A DNA stretch of 64,000 nucleotides from Zygnema cylindricum (Eukaryota; Streptophyta; Zygnematophyceae; Zygnematales; Zygnemataceae). Below the pieces are notes generated by a model. That model worked only from the letters and a program-made list of their open reading frames with translations. It was not told the origin of the DNA and searched no databases. This document shows, piece after piece, positions 11,901 through 23,461 of the stretch. The number at the start of each line of letters is the position of its first letter. The first letter of the stretch is position 1. The position numbers were made by a program, and so were the translations under genes. The DNA lies in the NCBI GenBank assembly GCA_037447655.1, contig JBBHKE010000754.1:34284-98283 (forward strand), in the 5' to 3' direction.

Positions 11901-13659
11901 AAATGCTTTATCCTTAGGATTTATAAAAACAAGGGCATGTTCGACTGGATGATTTCAACGCCATCACTGACAACTCTTTTATCAAGCTTTGAGAGAAGAT
12001 GCCTTGGTCTGAGAATAATCATTTATGCACAAGCCCAATAATATGAAAAAGAAGATGACAGTAGTTTGCACTTTTAAGAAACATGGACCTTTTTTTTTTA
12101 CCATCAACTCAGCTCAAGAGTCTCCTCTCAAGTCTATCCAATAGTTAACGAATTATTTCCTCCTCAGTTTAGCCATGAACTAGACCTCAAGATCCTTTCA
12201 TGTACTTACTTGGACCACAAAGGTGGAAATGAAGGGTGCGTATTCTTCAACGAGCTCCAAGTCAAAACATGCGGGGCAGGCATAGGCCCAACATTTTATT
12301 TTGGTACGGTCTGGCAATTCTTCGGACTTGCGAAGAATAAATGTAAGGATAGAGGCTACTCCAGCTCCCAAGGAATGTCCAGTCAAGACCAAATCATAAT
12401 TCTGCAAAGAGATAAAAAACAACAATCAGAAAAAAAATGAATTTCCAGAGTAAAAACATGTATTTCATTGGCCACTGTTCACCCAAGCTTCGTTCGATTA
12501 CTTTTAGCAAGTTTGTTTGCAGCCTAACCAAAATAATTGGCAGTGGAGTGTGGTTTCTTGATTCAAGTGTGGTGCATCTTGATATAGGTTACTAATCTCA
12601 CGAGAAAGTACGTAGACTGAATTCTAGCAAAAAAGTGAATTATTTGGTTTCATTGTTTCTGATTTTCATCTAGAATTAGCTTGGAGTTCGTATGCATACG
12701 GAAAAATACTTCGTTGAATTAAAAAAAACATAAATATGTATTTTATGATCTCCATTTAAATCAACCTGTAAGAGATGTTCGTTCTCGCCGACTAACAGGA
12801 AAATACAACATAGCTAGAAGTACGAATAAGGAATGATAACTTGAAGTTCTTACATTATATAGCTGTTAGGGTTAAATATACCACAGTGTAGTAGAGAGAG
12901 AACAAACTGGCAAGATTATTTTAAGTAGCATCATTCCAAGAGTTGAAAATGATTCACAACATTTAATCCAGGACAAGAATCACTTGACAGAACGTGAGTT
13001 GCATATTTTTTTGATAAAAACAATGTTGTGGAAAGGTAGCGGAGGTAACCTCATATTCTTTTTGCTTGAAAAGTTTTTGCAGTTTTGGAATCTCTTCTTC
13101 AGCAATCCTGATTGCGGCGTCGAGCATTCCTGCATGGAAGTACCTGTCACTGTTCACAAAGACCAGAAGAGTCAGATGCAAAAAGATTGTTTGAATGCTT
13201 CAATCACATCCATAAAATGGCCAGATTAGTCTAAGCCATTCATTTCATACATTTCAAACACAAAAGAACCAAATAAATGTAAACAGGCTCACATGACATG
13301 ATAAATAATCTTGCTATTGACATGGGATTGTTATTACTGTTTTGGAGATCATGTAACACCATTAGCGTTGGCCATGGTTATTTCAGATTCTCAAATTTTA
13401 CCTCCTTTCAGTCAACAGTTTGAGCCCAAATCCTTTTGTATCATTTCCACTAATTCACGTTCTCACCGTTATTAATGTGGGCCACATGATTTTTTCACCC
13501 GAACTACATTCACACCTGCATTGGCTGTTGTTGAAGGTACGATTTATTCGTACATTTCTTTAAATTCTTTGGAGTTACAAGTGAAGTCTGTGGCCCAATC
13601 GGCTGGACTACTAGATCCTCGAATTGATAAAACCAAACATTTTTTCTCCTCGTTAACTG
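8973..13659 (-). CDS. Class 3 lipase (sn-1 diacylglycerol lipase-like), catalytic and C-terminal exons
   Basis: Alpha/beta-hydrolase that would cut an acyl chain from di- or triacylglycerol. Six exons on the - strand were placed by splice sites: 13659-13579 (LVLSIRGSSSPADWATDF, the conserved IRGT-type strand), 13149-13050 (FHAGMLDAAIRIAEEE), 12401-12210 (nucleophile elbow GHSLGAG, then WAYACPACFD), 10969-10899 (DDIVPRASGAAIEKL; the D is the usual catalytic-Asp region), 9682-9606, and 9424-8973 (LTAPGTLHHIM, stop). The last five exons join in phase. The 13579/13149 junction does not: one leaves 1 nt and the other needs 2, so an exon between them is missing or a donor is misplaced. The catalytic His is expected near APGTLHHIM. 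N-terminal exons probably lie in the duplicated segments to the right. Functional state is uncertain. Confidence 0.75.
10156..10373. mobile_element. MITE, 'CACCGTGAATCG' family, copy 1
   Basis: 218 bp bounded by TA. The left end is CACCGTGAATCGTTATTAG and the right end reads TAATAGCGATACACGGTG, its inverse with few mismatches. TA-TA flanks suggest a Tc1/mariner-type non-autonomous element. It sits in an intron of the lipase gene. Confidence 0.7.
10536..10743. mobile_element. MITE, 'CACCGTGAATCG' family, copy 2
   Basis: 208 bp bounded by TA, with ends CACCGTGAATCGCTATTAGC and its near-inverse. The inverted repeat continues outside the TAs (ATATCCCGATTTAAAC on the left, GTTTAAATCGGGATAT on the right), so this copy either has longer termini or sits in the centre of an older palindrome. 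The right end is partly repeated at about 10781-10836. Confidence 0.7.
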
Positions 13660-14299
13660 CTGTAAAATATTTCGGCTTTTCATGTCTTCAGATTGTACTT
13701 TTTCGATAAGATGTGTTTTTCCTCAATCTGCAAAGATATGAATATTTAAAATTGTTTTAGAAATCACCTGTGTACTTAAATGTAGGGAGGACACATGCAT
13801 AAAGAAATCCCATTAGAGAGGTCGATAAGGAATCCTTTAAAATCAATAAGAGTGTATATAGTCTTCAAGTTAAATTAAAAAAAAAAGCATGAAATAGCGA
13901 AGGAAAAAAAACAAGTGTAGTAGCTCATTGAAACAAGTCTCTGGTCATCCTTCTAGACTGCAAGAGAGTGTTCATAAAAGTTAGGCTTTCATCGGACACA
14001 AAAAAAAAAATTAAAAAAGGCCATTAGGCACTACGTGGAGTCTGAATTTTACCCCAAGGATTTTCGCCAGATCCTTTTTTGTTACTTTTTCTGTCAGAAA
14101 AAAGGCCGCCATCGCCCATCGCAGCCAATAATTAATGTCTTCAAGATCCTTTCTGTATTCCCTCATTCCCCACATGTTAGAAACCTACATGAAAATATCC
14201 TTCGGGGTAGTCGTTGCAGATACGAATTCAAGCCCAAAAATAAATCGAAATTCCCATCATCCGTTTCTATTAGCAAAAATAAAATGAAGAACAGACTCA

Positions 14300-15710
14300 A
14301 GTCAACGCAAGGAAAAAGGAAAGGACACCCACTTGTCAGTCAATGGCGATCCGACAAACTTCCAATAGAAGACTCCTAGTTTGAGGAGAGCAAGCTTCCA
14401 CAGTCCTACACTTAATAAAATTATTGTTTTGGGGCCCAGGTCAATCGCTGTTAAAAGAAGGCTGTTAAGCATCTTAATTATTATATCAGCGGTTGCCAGA
14501 TGCTCTTTTGCCTCGTCTACCACATATTTCAGAAGATTTCTTGCCCTGGTTGCATAAAAAAAAAAAAACAAAAAAAAACAAAACAAATGTTGACAGAATG
14601 AAAAGTAGGCAGGAAAAACAGAGAATTAGGTTAGGTTTCTCGAAACTTTTTAGAATGGTCGATAAGAGAAACAATAAAACTCAAACTGACAAGAGTTTTA
14701 TTTCTCAAATGCTGTAGTATTTAGTATACTATACTTTCACAACACTTAGGGGATTAACATTTAAATAGAAGGAAAAAAATAAAATTTAAAGCTCATAAAC
14801 CATACACTACACCGTCGATCATATTTAGCGTGTAGAAATTATTAGTGTTTAGAATAACTTAGTGCCATGTACACTAATTTTGACTTAGAAAAATTTCGAG
14901 AAAAAAGTTATACACTAATTTTTCAGCGAACGCCAATATGGGTACAGCTGATTTGTCGAGAGGATATTCACAATAATATAGGTAAAAGTACAAATTTTGA
15001 CAATTCGTACACTGTCGCATACTTTCACTCTAATTAATTCCTAACTCCAATTTCTGTTAAGCGACAAATAAATGTACACTAAAACAGGTACAAGTACCAA
15101 ATCTTTTAAATTGTACATCGAATCGTGGTTGTATCCTATTTATCCGTACTTGTATAATTAAAAATTACATTTTAAGACCCACCGACACGTTCCGTATTCC
15201 ACACTAATAAAAAAAATACATAAATTAAAATGGTGTACACTAATTGTTCATCTCGTAATTAGCGTACAGGAAAAACTAGTATCATTTACCCTATTTTGGG
15301 TAAAACCCTCAAAATTTAAAGGCGCCGAATTAGTGTTCAACACGCTAAATACTGATCGACAGTGTAGCTTTCATACTGAGGCATAAAAGTTCAAACTTTT
15401 GAGAATTATTGCGACCTTAAGTTTTAGGAACAATGGATTGAGGTGATACAAGAATGTTAATAGAAGCCAGATTGAACTCCAAAAAAATAATTTATATTCC
15501 TAAAACTAGATTTGCATTCGTGAATGGAGATTCCCATTGTTGGTTTTCAATCCGAAATGATGTTTCATCATACAAATAAAATTTTAAAGGAATTTTCTTA
15601 AGATTTGGAAATACCCATCGAAAGAGTATCATATCCTGAATTATAGCTTCTTCATCCGCCAGTAAACTCAAAAGGTACTAAGCGCGGTTCCATATGCCAT
15701 CTTGAATAAT
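14300..15710 (-). pseudogene. Lipase N-terminal exons, copy 1, degraded
   Basis: Counterpart of the exons at 22.2-28.96 kb. The start exon (near 15702) reads MAYGTA and then shifts frame through two small insertions and meets a TGA. The acceptor of the second exon is lost: GCAG in copy 2 is GCAA here (around 14550), though a CCAG lies a few bases on. Coding after it is still recognisable: VDEAKEHLATAD, LLTAIDLGPKTIILL and WKFVGSPLTDKW. A hydrophobic run (TIILLSVGLWKLALL) suggests a membrane segment. If the catalytic exons at 9.0-13.7 kb are still expressed, this start exon is not usable as it stands. Confidence 0.6.
14810..15364. mobile_element. MITE with TA target duplication and paralogous empty site
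   Basis: 555 bp. The left end CACCGTCGATCATATTTAGC and right end AAATACTGATCGACAGTG are imperfect inverted repeats. Flanking TA at 14808-14809 and 15365-15366; the duplicated segment has the uninterrupted site ACACTAGCTTTC, with its TA at 28613-28614. Related in its termini to the CACCGTGAATCG family. No ORF. Confidence 0.88.
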
Positions 15711-15888
15711 TTAAGTGTGGAAATCCACGAAAACAATAAATAGAAAAAAAAATAATTACGGTCGGGGTTATAGTTTGGTATATGTTTTGACCTTTAAGAA
15801 AACCGTTTGTTTCTTTCGGGTCACTACAGTACTCTCAGATTCTTAGCTAAATTTTAGAGCCAACCCTAAAACAGTTAAGGGTAAACCT

Positions 15889-16377
15889 TGTTAGGACATT
15901 TGTGGAATCGGGATTTAGGCGATTCAGTCTTCTGTTCGATTTTGCGTCTAAGTCTTGTGTGTCGGTTCGCGTCACGTTTCATTTGTTCGTTCGGTATGGA
16001 CGTATTCTTGTTATACGTTTGTTCTGGTTTGTAGTGTTGCGTGGTGCCGCGTGTGCGGATCAGCACACTGCGCGGATCAACACACTGTTTCAGTCTTGCT
16101 ACCAGATGTTGAATTGTAGTGAGGTGTTTGAGAGGCATGTTTTCCGTGCCGTGTATTCTTAAGTTTGTTGTGTGTTCTGTAGGCTAATATAGTAGTCAGA
16201 TTGGGAAAAGATGTTAGTAAGAAAAGAAGGGTGAGAAATTATGTATAGAAAAGCTTCGGTGTATTTTATTTATATGTTGGCCGATGTAATCTGTGAATGC
16301 TTTATATGTCATTAATTGCAAATGCTTTCGCTGTGTGATAACTTTGTAAGACGTGAGAATTTAATGATCCTTTTACA
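15889..16377 (+). repeat. Copia A 5' LTR
   Basis: 489 bp, TG...CA ends, pair of 21448-21930. GCGGATCAGCACACTGCGCGGATCA holds a small internal duplication absent from the 3' LTR. Confidence 0.93.
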
Positions 16378-16412
16378 TTTGGTATAAGAGTAGGCTTTAC
16401 TCCCAGTTAAGA

Positions 16413-17790
16413 GTGTGTGAGGTTCGGCAGGATGGGGAGGAAGAAGAAAGACACTCTTTCCTCAGCTGTCGGGCAAAGGGGCAAAGGTTTACACAGGAGC
16501 CTTCGGAGGAGCAACAATCCCCCGAAGTTCCTTCCTGTGAGCCTAGTGAAAGGGAAATCAGCTTTGGAGGGGACAGACCCGGTTTTGTTCCTAAGTTCGA
16601 AGAATCTCTTCCTCCAGACCCCTTCATTCAGAATAGCGCCAGTGGTAGTGGCACTAGTTTTGAGCCTGATTCTCGTTTTGCTTTTGATGAGTGGACGCGG
16701 AACATGAAGGAGAAGAGTAAGTTAGAAAAGAAAGTCAGCAAAGGGAAGAAGAAAATGAAGTATCCGAGTTCCAGCTCTAATGACATTGAGAGTTCAAAAA
16801 GTTCAAAAAGTTTAGAAAGCTCAGAAAGCAGTGAAGATGAAAAAGCAAAGAAAAATAAGAATCGGAAAGGGAAGGCAAAAATGGTGGACGAAGACTTGGA
16901 TGTTGGAGACGACGTTGAGAAAGATGATTCTTTTTGAATGCCTGGAAAAGCCATATTGTTTAATGGTTCTAATTATATGGTTTGGAAAAATGTATCAGAG
17001 GACATTTTGTGGAGGATAGTAACAGGTGAAAAAAAGAGGCCTAAGGATTTGAAAGGTCGACAGGCCCAAGGATTTGAAAGGTCGACAGTTGTGGTTGAGA
17101 AAGGATATTTCCGCCTACACAGGATTAATGCAAAGTTAGACTTCTTTTTGGCTTACTGCACTGCACAGAGTGTTGGGTGGGCCTTGAGGGTCATTTAAGA
17201 AAGGAGGGTCAAGAAAAGGGGCAATGTGTCTTCAAAGAATTGATTCAATTCAAGTTCAAGCCGAATGAATCAATTGATGTTGCCGCTAAACGTTTTAACA
17301 TTCTTGTTGAACTACTTACCAATATTGGTAGAATATTGGATGAAGAGCACAAGCTTCAAGTCTTTCTAAACGGTTTTCCGGAGTATCTTCCAAATCCTTG
17401 TGATATTCTCCAGTCCAAGAAGCAGGCAACGTATGAGTATACCGTGAGCAATTTAAAGAAAGTAGATAAAGCAAGAGAAGGTTCGAATAAAGGGGCCGGA
17501 AAAACAGCCGCACTCGAAACCCCGGATCTCAACCTCCTTTATGGAAGGGCTCTAAGGGGAACACCTCGAGGTTGAGGTGGTGGCGGTCGAGGAGGTGGAA
17601 GAGAGAAACTGAGTGGCAGTATGGTTCAAGCTGATTCTAATGCCTTGAACGTTACATGCTACAAGGGTCAGAAACAAGGACACTACAAGGACACGGACAC
17701 TACAAAGACATTTTTCGGCAGAATGTCCAGACAAGGAAAAGCAGTGTTACACTTGTAAGCGTTGGGGGCACGTGAGTATGCACTGTTATG
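16413..17790 (+). pseudogene. Copia A gag
   Basis: The reading frame from 16413 encodes an acidic/lysine- and serine-rich leader, then an in-frame TGA at 16935-16937, then MPGKAILFNGSNYMVWKN, the usual copia gag opening. Frameshifts follow near 17180. FLNGFPEYLPNPCDIL is gag core. A zinc knuckle of form CX2CX4HX4C (CYTCKRWGHVSMHC) is at 17744-17785 in another frame. Not translatable as one protein. Confidence 0.85.
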
Positions 17791-20700
17791 ATGAGAGTTG
17801 ATGGAAGTTCGGAAAGAGGAGGTGGTCGAGGTGACCGTGGCTGTGGGCGTTGTGGTGGCCGAGGTCGTGGATCCGGTTGTGGAGGAGGTCATCGATATTA
17901 TATGGAGTTTGGTGACAAGTCCGGAGACGGAATCCAAAATTTCTCGATTTCTCTTGACATGGATTTGGATTCGGTTGTTGATGTGGTTGCTAATACGGAG
18001 TGGATTATTGACTCCGGTGAAACTCATCATGTTTGTACGGATAAGACACTCTTTGAGGAGATGACCGCTTTGACAGTTCCAAAAAACATTAAGGTTGCTA
18101 ATGGCCATGTGATCCCAGTCGATACAATCAGAATCGTTCGGCTTGATTTACCAGTTCAAGATGATTTCGGGAATGAGAGAGTAACTTCAACGAGGTTTCA
18201 TAACGCTCTCTAAATTCCGAATGGAGCCGTGAATCCCGTTAGTGTACCAAAGATTCAGAAAGCCGGCGGTCAAGTGGTTTCAAAATCCGATTGGAGTATC
18301 GTATTGGAGAATTCTATGGGGACACAAGTGGCTTATGGATTTGTGACGGATAGCATGCATAGTTGTTTGATTTGGATAAGACCAGAAGTTAAGGGTCAAG
18401 CCGTGTCTTTGGCCAATCAGTTTTCATCACCGCAATGTATGGCATCACCGTAATTGCCATACCTCCGAGGGGAACCTTAAGCAAATGATTCGAAATTCTT
18501 CAGTTCGCGGAATGAAACTCACTACCAGAAAGAAGGTGAATGGATGTGGTGGTTGTAGTAAGGGGAAAAAAAAACACAAGCCACATCCGGTTGAAGATGT
18601 AAAGTATCGGGCCAAAAATCCAATGGAACTTATTCATGTGGATCTTTGTGGCCATGTCATGCCAAGGTCTTTGGGTAGGCATATATACATTTTTTTCATT
18701 GTTGATGGCTATTCACGGAAATCTTGGGTGCATTTGTTGAAGCATATATCGGATGCTTTTTAAAAGTTTAAAGAGTGGGTTGTGATGGTCGAGCGTTAAT
18801 CGGATCACAAATTGAAATCGGTGAGGTCGGATAACGAAGGTGAATTTGTGGCTTTCACGGAGTTTTGTAAAGAGAGGGTGATTATGCAGCGATTTACGGC
18901 TCCTTATTCTCCCGAATCGAATGGAATTGCGGAGAGAAAGAATCGAACACTCCTAGAGATGGTCCGTGCCATGATACATAGTAGTGGGCAATTTTTTTTT
19001 TTGTGGGGAGATGCCATTCTCACCGCCAATTACATTTGCAACCGGCGGTTGACTTCAATTTCGGGTGATAAGACCCCGGATGAGTTGTGGAGTGGGATTG
19101 TGCCGTCTCTCCGGCACTTACGCATTGGGGGATGTAAGGCAACCGTCTATGTTGAACGTACACAAAGGACGGGTAAGTTTTCTGCGAGGAGTTGGACGGG
19201 AATCTTTGTGGGGTATAACACCAAAAGGAGCATGTACCGTGTGTATGATCCGAGTAAGAGAGTGGTATTTGAATCTCAAAATGTTGATTTCCACGAGGAT
19301 CTTAAATCCGTAATGGAATCGGTTGGGAAAGTAAAAAAGGATTTAGATTTCAAAGAGAAACGTGAAGTGGAAGAAAATTCGGATTAGCAAGAATCGGATT
19401 CCGATGTGGAAGAAGTTCCTCTTACTAAAGTGAAGTTCGATCGGTTTGTTCCAGTTCAAAAATCATATTCCGATGTCCGAAGTGATAGGACTTTGATCAT
19501 ATTCCGATGTCCGAAGTGATAGGACTTTGAGTTCTCGGTCTTTAGTAAGAACTCAGTCCACATTAAAATCAGAAGGTAGCTTACCGTCAGTGAGGGAAGA
19601 AAATGACAAGGAAGAAGATGTGACTGTGGTTCGGCGAAGTACCCGTGAGAGGAAGGGGAAGAAATCGGCCAGATTATCGTATGATCGACTTGGTGGAGAT
19701 GTTTCGAACTCTAATTACTTTATCTCGGAGGCTAAAGAGGATAACTTCCTCTTATAGCAACTAGTGAATGACACAATTTCCGGTTCCGGAGATCCTCAAT
19801 CTTATTCGGAGGCTCGGAATTCGAGTGAGTGGGAAACTAAGTGGAAGTCTGCTTGAGAAAAGGAATATAAGTCAATTGTTGACAATCGGACTTTTGAAGA
19901 GGTAGAATTACCATCGGGTAAGAAAGCTATTGACGCCAAATGGGTATTCAAGACAAAGACAGGTGCGTCTGGTGAGGTAATAAAGTACAAAGCGAGATTG
20001 GTGTGTAAAGGTTTTCACCAGCGAGAGAGGGTTTATTATACTGAAACCTATGCTCCCGTTGTTAAGTTTGATTCTTTGAGAATGATTGTGGCCTTGGCAG
20101 CGGCTAGTAAGAAACACATCCATCAAATGGATGTGGACACTACTTTCTTGAATGATGAGGTTGAAGAGGAAGTATATATGAAAGTTCCGGAGGGGGTGGC
20201 TTCTCAACCCGGTATTGTGTGGAGACTTCGGAAGTTTTTATATGGGCTGAAGCAAGCCCTGAGAACGTGGTATTTGAGGCTTCATAAGGTGTTAAATGAT
20301 TTCGGTTTTGTTCGGACTACGTCGGATTCCGATGTTTATGTGAAGGGTGAAGGTGAGAATCAAGTGATATTTTCAGTTTATGTTGATGAATTCATCATGA
20401 CTTCGGATAGATTGATTGTGATCATGGATTTAAAGGCATTTATGCGGCAACATTTTAAAGGGACGGATTTAGGAGAAGTGAAATATATTTTAGGAATTGA
20501 AGTTATTCGGGATGCATCTGGATGCATCAAGCTCAGTCAGGAGCAATATTAAAAGGAGGTTTTAGCACGGTTTTCTATGTCCGTTGCTAAACCACTTTTG
20601 ACTCCTTTGGATCCGAAAGTGCAATATTCTAAGTCAGAAAATTTGGAGACAGTTAATGTGCCGTATCGGGAAGCAATCGGCAGTTTGATGTATTTGAGTA

Positions 20701-21370
20701 AGTCGGAAATTTTGGAGACAGTTAATGTGCCGTGTCGGGAAGCAATCGGCAGTTTGATGTATTTGAGTGTGGGAACGCGTCCAGATATTTCTGCTGCAGT
20801 TTCTGTTGTCACTAGGTATTGCAGGCACCAAAGAAACCGCATTGGGAGGCGGTGAAACGTATCTTCCGTTATTTGGTTGGCACGATCAGTCTCGGATTGG
20901 TGTTTCAATCGAATGGAGATTTGGAATGTTTTGGCTACTGTGATGCGGGTTGGGGAGGAGATTATGATTCCGGAAAATCAACTTCCGGATATGCATTTAT
21001 ATTCGGTGGAGCTGCTATATCATGGAGTTCCAGGCTCCAGCCGACTGTGGACGAGCCGACTGTGGCCGAGTCGACTGTGGCCTTAAGCTCTACAGAGGCC
21101 GAATATATGGCAGCCTGTCATGCGTCGAAGGCTGCAGTTTGGGTGAAAGAAATGCTCGGAGAGTTAGGCATTTCAGTTGGATGTATGAAAGTATTTTCTG
21201 ATAGCATGAGTTCTATGGCACTGATCAGAAATCCTGTATTTCATAAAAGGACTAAACATATCAAAATTTAGTGGCATTTTATTCGAGATTTAGTGAGAGA
21301 AAAGGAACTTGAATTTGTCTTTGTTCCTACTGTAGAGGAAGCAGCTGACATGCTTACTAAGTCATCTATG
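17788..21370 (+). pseudogene. Copia A pol (protease, integrase, RT, RNase H)
   Basis: Protease WIIDSGETHHVC near 18001. Integrase zinc region VWHHRNCHTSEGNLKQM near 18440, then HVDLCGHV, RSDNEGEF (near 18826) and PYSPESNGIAERKNRTLLEM. RT spans about 19920-20550 with KARLVCKGF, HQMDVDTTFLND, YGLKQALRTWY and YVDE where active enzymes have YVDD. RNase H spans 20820-21370 with SSTEAEYMA and a D-rich core. Stops occur at about 18211, 18451, 18761, 18796, 19385, 19755, 19853, 20550 and 21269. Short tandem duplications also break or lengthen it: 34 bp x2 near 19465, 69 bp x2 at 20630-20768 and 15 bp x3 near 21040. Confidence 0.93.
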
Positions 21371-21447
21371 CAGGATGTCTTTGTAAGAGGTAGGCCTAAG
21401 CTAGGCTTTCTGTGAAGTGAGAGAGTATTCCACAATGAGAGGGGGAA

Positions 21448-21930
21448 TGTTAGGACATTGGTGGAATCGGGATTTAGGCGAATCGATTTGTTGTTCGATT
21501 TGGCGTCTAAGTCTTATGTATCGGTTCGCGTCACTTCATTTGTTCGTTTGGTACGGTCAGATGTTTGTTATATGTGTGTTTTGGTTCGTAGTGTTGCATG
21601 GTACCGCGTGTGCGGACCAGCAGACTGTTTCAGTCTTACTGCCAGATGTTGAATTGTAGTGAGGTTTTTGAGAGGCACGTTTTCCGTGCCGTGTATTCTA
21701 AAGTCTGTTGTGTGTTCTGTATATTAAGGCAGTAGTCAGATTGGGTTAATGAATTTAGTAAGAGATTAGTAAGAGATTAAGGGTGAGATATTATGTACAG
21801 AAAAGCTTCGGGTAATATAAATGTGGATTGGCCGATGTGATCTATGAATTTTTTTTTTGTGATTATTGGTGAATTCTTCCGCTGTGCGATAACTTTGTAA
21901 GCCGTGTGAAATTTAGTGATCCTTTTTACA
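21448..21930 (+). repeat. Copia A 3' LTR
   Basis: 483 bp, homologous to 15889-16377 with many substitutions and small indels. Confidence 0.93.
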
Positions 21931-22640
21931 AGGAGCATGAACGACAAATGTTCCCCACAGCTTAAAGATTTTGTCCTTTTGTGGACCAAAATGACATAAC
22001 GCTGAACTCGTCCATTAGAGAGGTCGATAAGGAATCCTTTAAAATCAATAAGAGTGTATATAGTCTTCAAGTTAAATTAAAAAAAAAAGCATGAAATAGC
22101 GAAGGAAAAAAAACAAGTGTAGTAGCTCATTGAAACAAGTCTCTGGTCATCCTTCTAGACTGCAAGAGAGTGTTCATAAAAGTTAGGCTTTCATCGGACA
22201 CAAAAAAAAAAATTAAAAAAGGCCATTAGGCACTACGTGGAGTCTGAATTTTACCCCAAGGATTTTCGCCAGATCCTTTTTTGTTACTTTTTCTGTCAGA
22301 AAAAAGGCCGCCATCGCCCATCGCAGCCAATAATCAATGTCTTCAAGATCCTTTCTGCATTCCCTCATTCCCCACATGTTAGGAACCTACATGAAAATAT
22401 CTTTAGGTGCAGTCGTTGCAGATACAAATTCAAGCCCAAAAATAAATCGAAATTCCCATCAACCGTTTCTATTAGCAAAATGAAAATCAAGAACAGACTG
22501 AAGTCAACGCAGGGAAAAGAAAGGACGCCCACTTGTCAGTCAGTGGCGATCCGACAAACTTCCAATATTTGTTCCCTGGTTTGAGGAGAGTAAGCTTCCA
22601 CAGTCCTACACCTAATAAAATTACTGTTTTGGGGCCCAGG

Positions 22641-23350
22641 TGTTGGTTTTGTGCGATCTTTGGCGATATATTTGTACCTGCCAGGATATATTTGTACCGG
22701 CATATATTTGTACCAGCAGACTTTTACCGATTCACATTTCGTGACGTGACGTGACGTGACGAATCGAACTGTACGGAATCTGACGACGATTCCGCCAACC
22801 TCTATATCGAGTACAGATTGTGTCAGAATTAAAGAGCGGCACATTGTGGTGGAAAACGACAAAACGGCAGCATCTCATTGCACCACTTATTTAGGCATTT
22901 CATCACAAGATGACACACAATATTGATATATAGTGCAGCAAGGCATTTGAAATAACTATCTCATGGAAATGGCATGCAGATCACTCTCAGACTCAGAATA
23001 CTCTCAAGATTTATAGAAGAAGCATTTACTTTATTAGATCAGAACTCTTTGTACATTCTTATTAGGATTCATATCATAGACAATAGAAGGAGAATGCAGC
23101 TTTATTAAAAGATAGTCCATAGGAACATTTGTATTCTAATCGGGGCTCACTTCGGCTTACGCCTTGTGGCCCCTTGACTATATCTAAATTTCTCAAGCTG
23201 CCTAAACCTGTCCAATCTATTGATTTGTTTCCATGCATCTCCCATTGCTATCTACCTAGTAGTTCGTACAGGCTAAGTTTCGCTGTGTTTAGATTTCATG
23301 TGTTTATAAGTTGGGTGCGCACTGGCTTATATGACCCTGTAAAACTAACA
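22641..23350 (+). repeat. 5' LTR of the gag-only element
   Basis: 710 bp. Contains four GTGAC units near 22741-22760. TATATTTGTACC is repeated three times at 22665-22715. Confidence 0.95.
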
Positions 23351-23363
23351 GGTTATGGGCCCA
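23351..23363 (+). other. Half-tRNA primer-binding site (initiator tRNA-Met anticodon region)
   Basis: GGTTATGGGCCCA directly follows the LTR. Its complement TGGGCCCATAACC contains the CAU anticodon of initiator tRNA-Met. Drosophila copia and yeast Ty5 are known to prime from such a tRNA half. Confidence 0.8.
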
Positions 23364-23461
23364 CAGCCCTTGCCTACAGAATTCTAAGTCTAGCTAGCTA
23401 ATAGGGAGTTGAGCCGAGAAGAGTCTAGCAGATCCGTGGAACGACTCCAACGAAACCGAGT

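Larger units (their letters stand above)
13811..15888. repeat. Segmental duplication, copy 1
   Basis: High-identity copy of 22013-29140 once inserted elements are removed. Homology starts at CATTAGAGAGGTCGATAAGG in both copies and ends near CCCTAAAACAGT(T/A)AAGGGT. Copy 1 carries a MITE (14810-15364) that copy 2 lacks. Copy 2 carries a 5.5 kb LTR element and about 90 bp (near 28470-28560) that copy 1 lacks. Confidence 0.9.
15889..21930 (+). mobile_element. Copia A: decayed Ty1/copia LTR retrotransposon
   Basis: LTRs 15889-16377 and 21448-21930, both starting TGTTAGGACATT and ending TTTACA, clearly diverged from each other. After the 5' LTR comes TTTGGTATAAGAGTAGG, a degraded form of the TGGTATCAGAGC site complementary to the 3' end of initiator tRNA-Met. 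A purine tract (GAGAGGGGGA) precedes the 3' LTR. Domain order gag, protease, integrase, RT, RNase H is typical of copia. The 5-bp flanks (AACCT and AGGAG) do not match. Confidence 0.95.

Noticed and set aside
16413-21370. A non-standard genetic code, because of in-frame TGA/TAG/TAA in recognisable domains
   Set aside because: The CSA and lipase exons use ordinary code and end normally; the retroelements also have frameshifts, so decay explains the stops.
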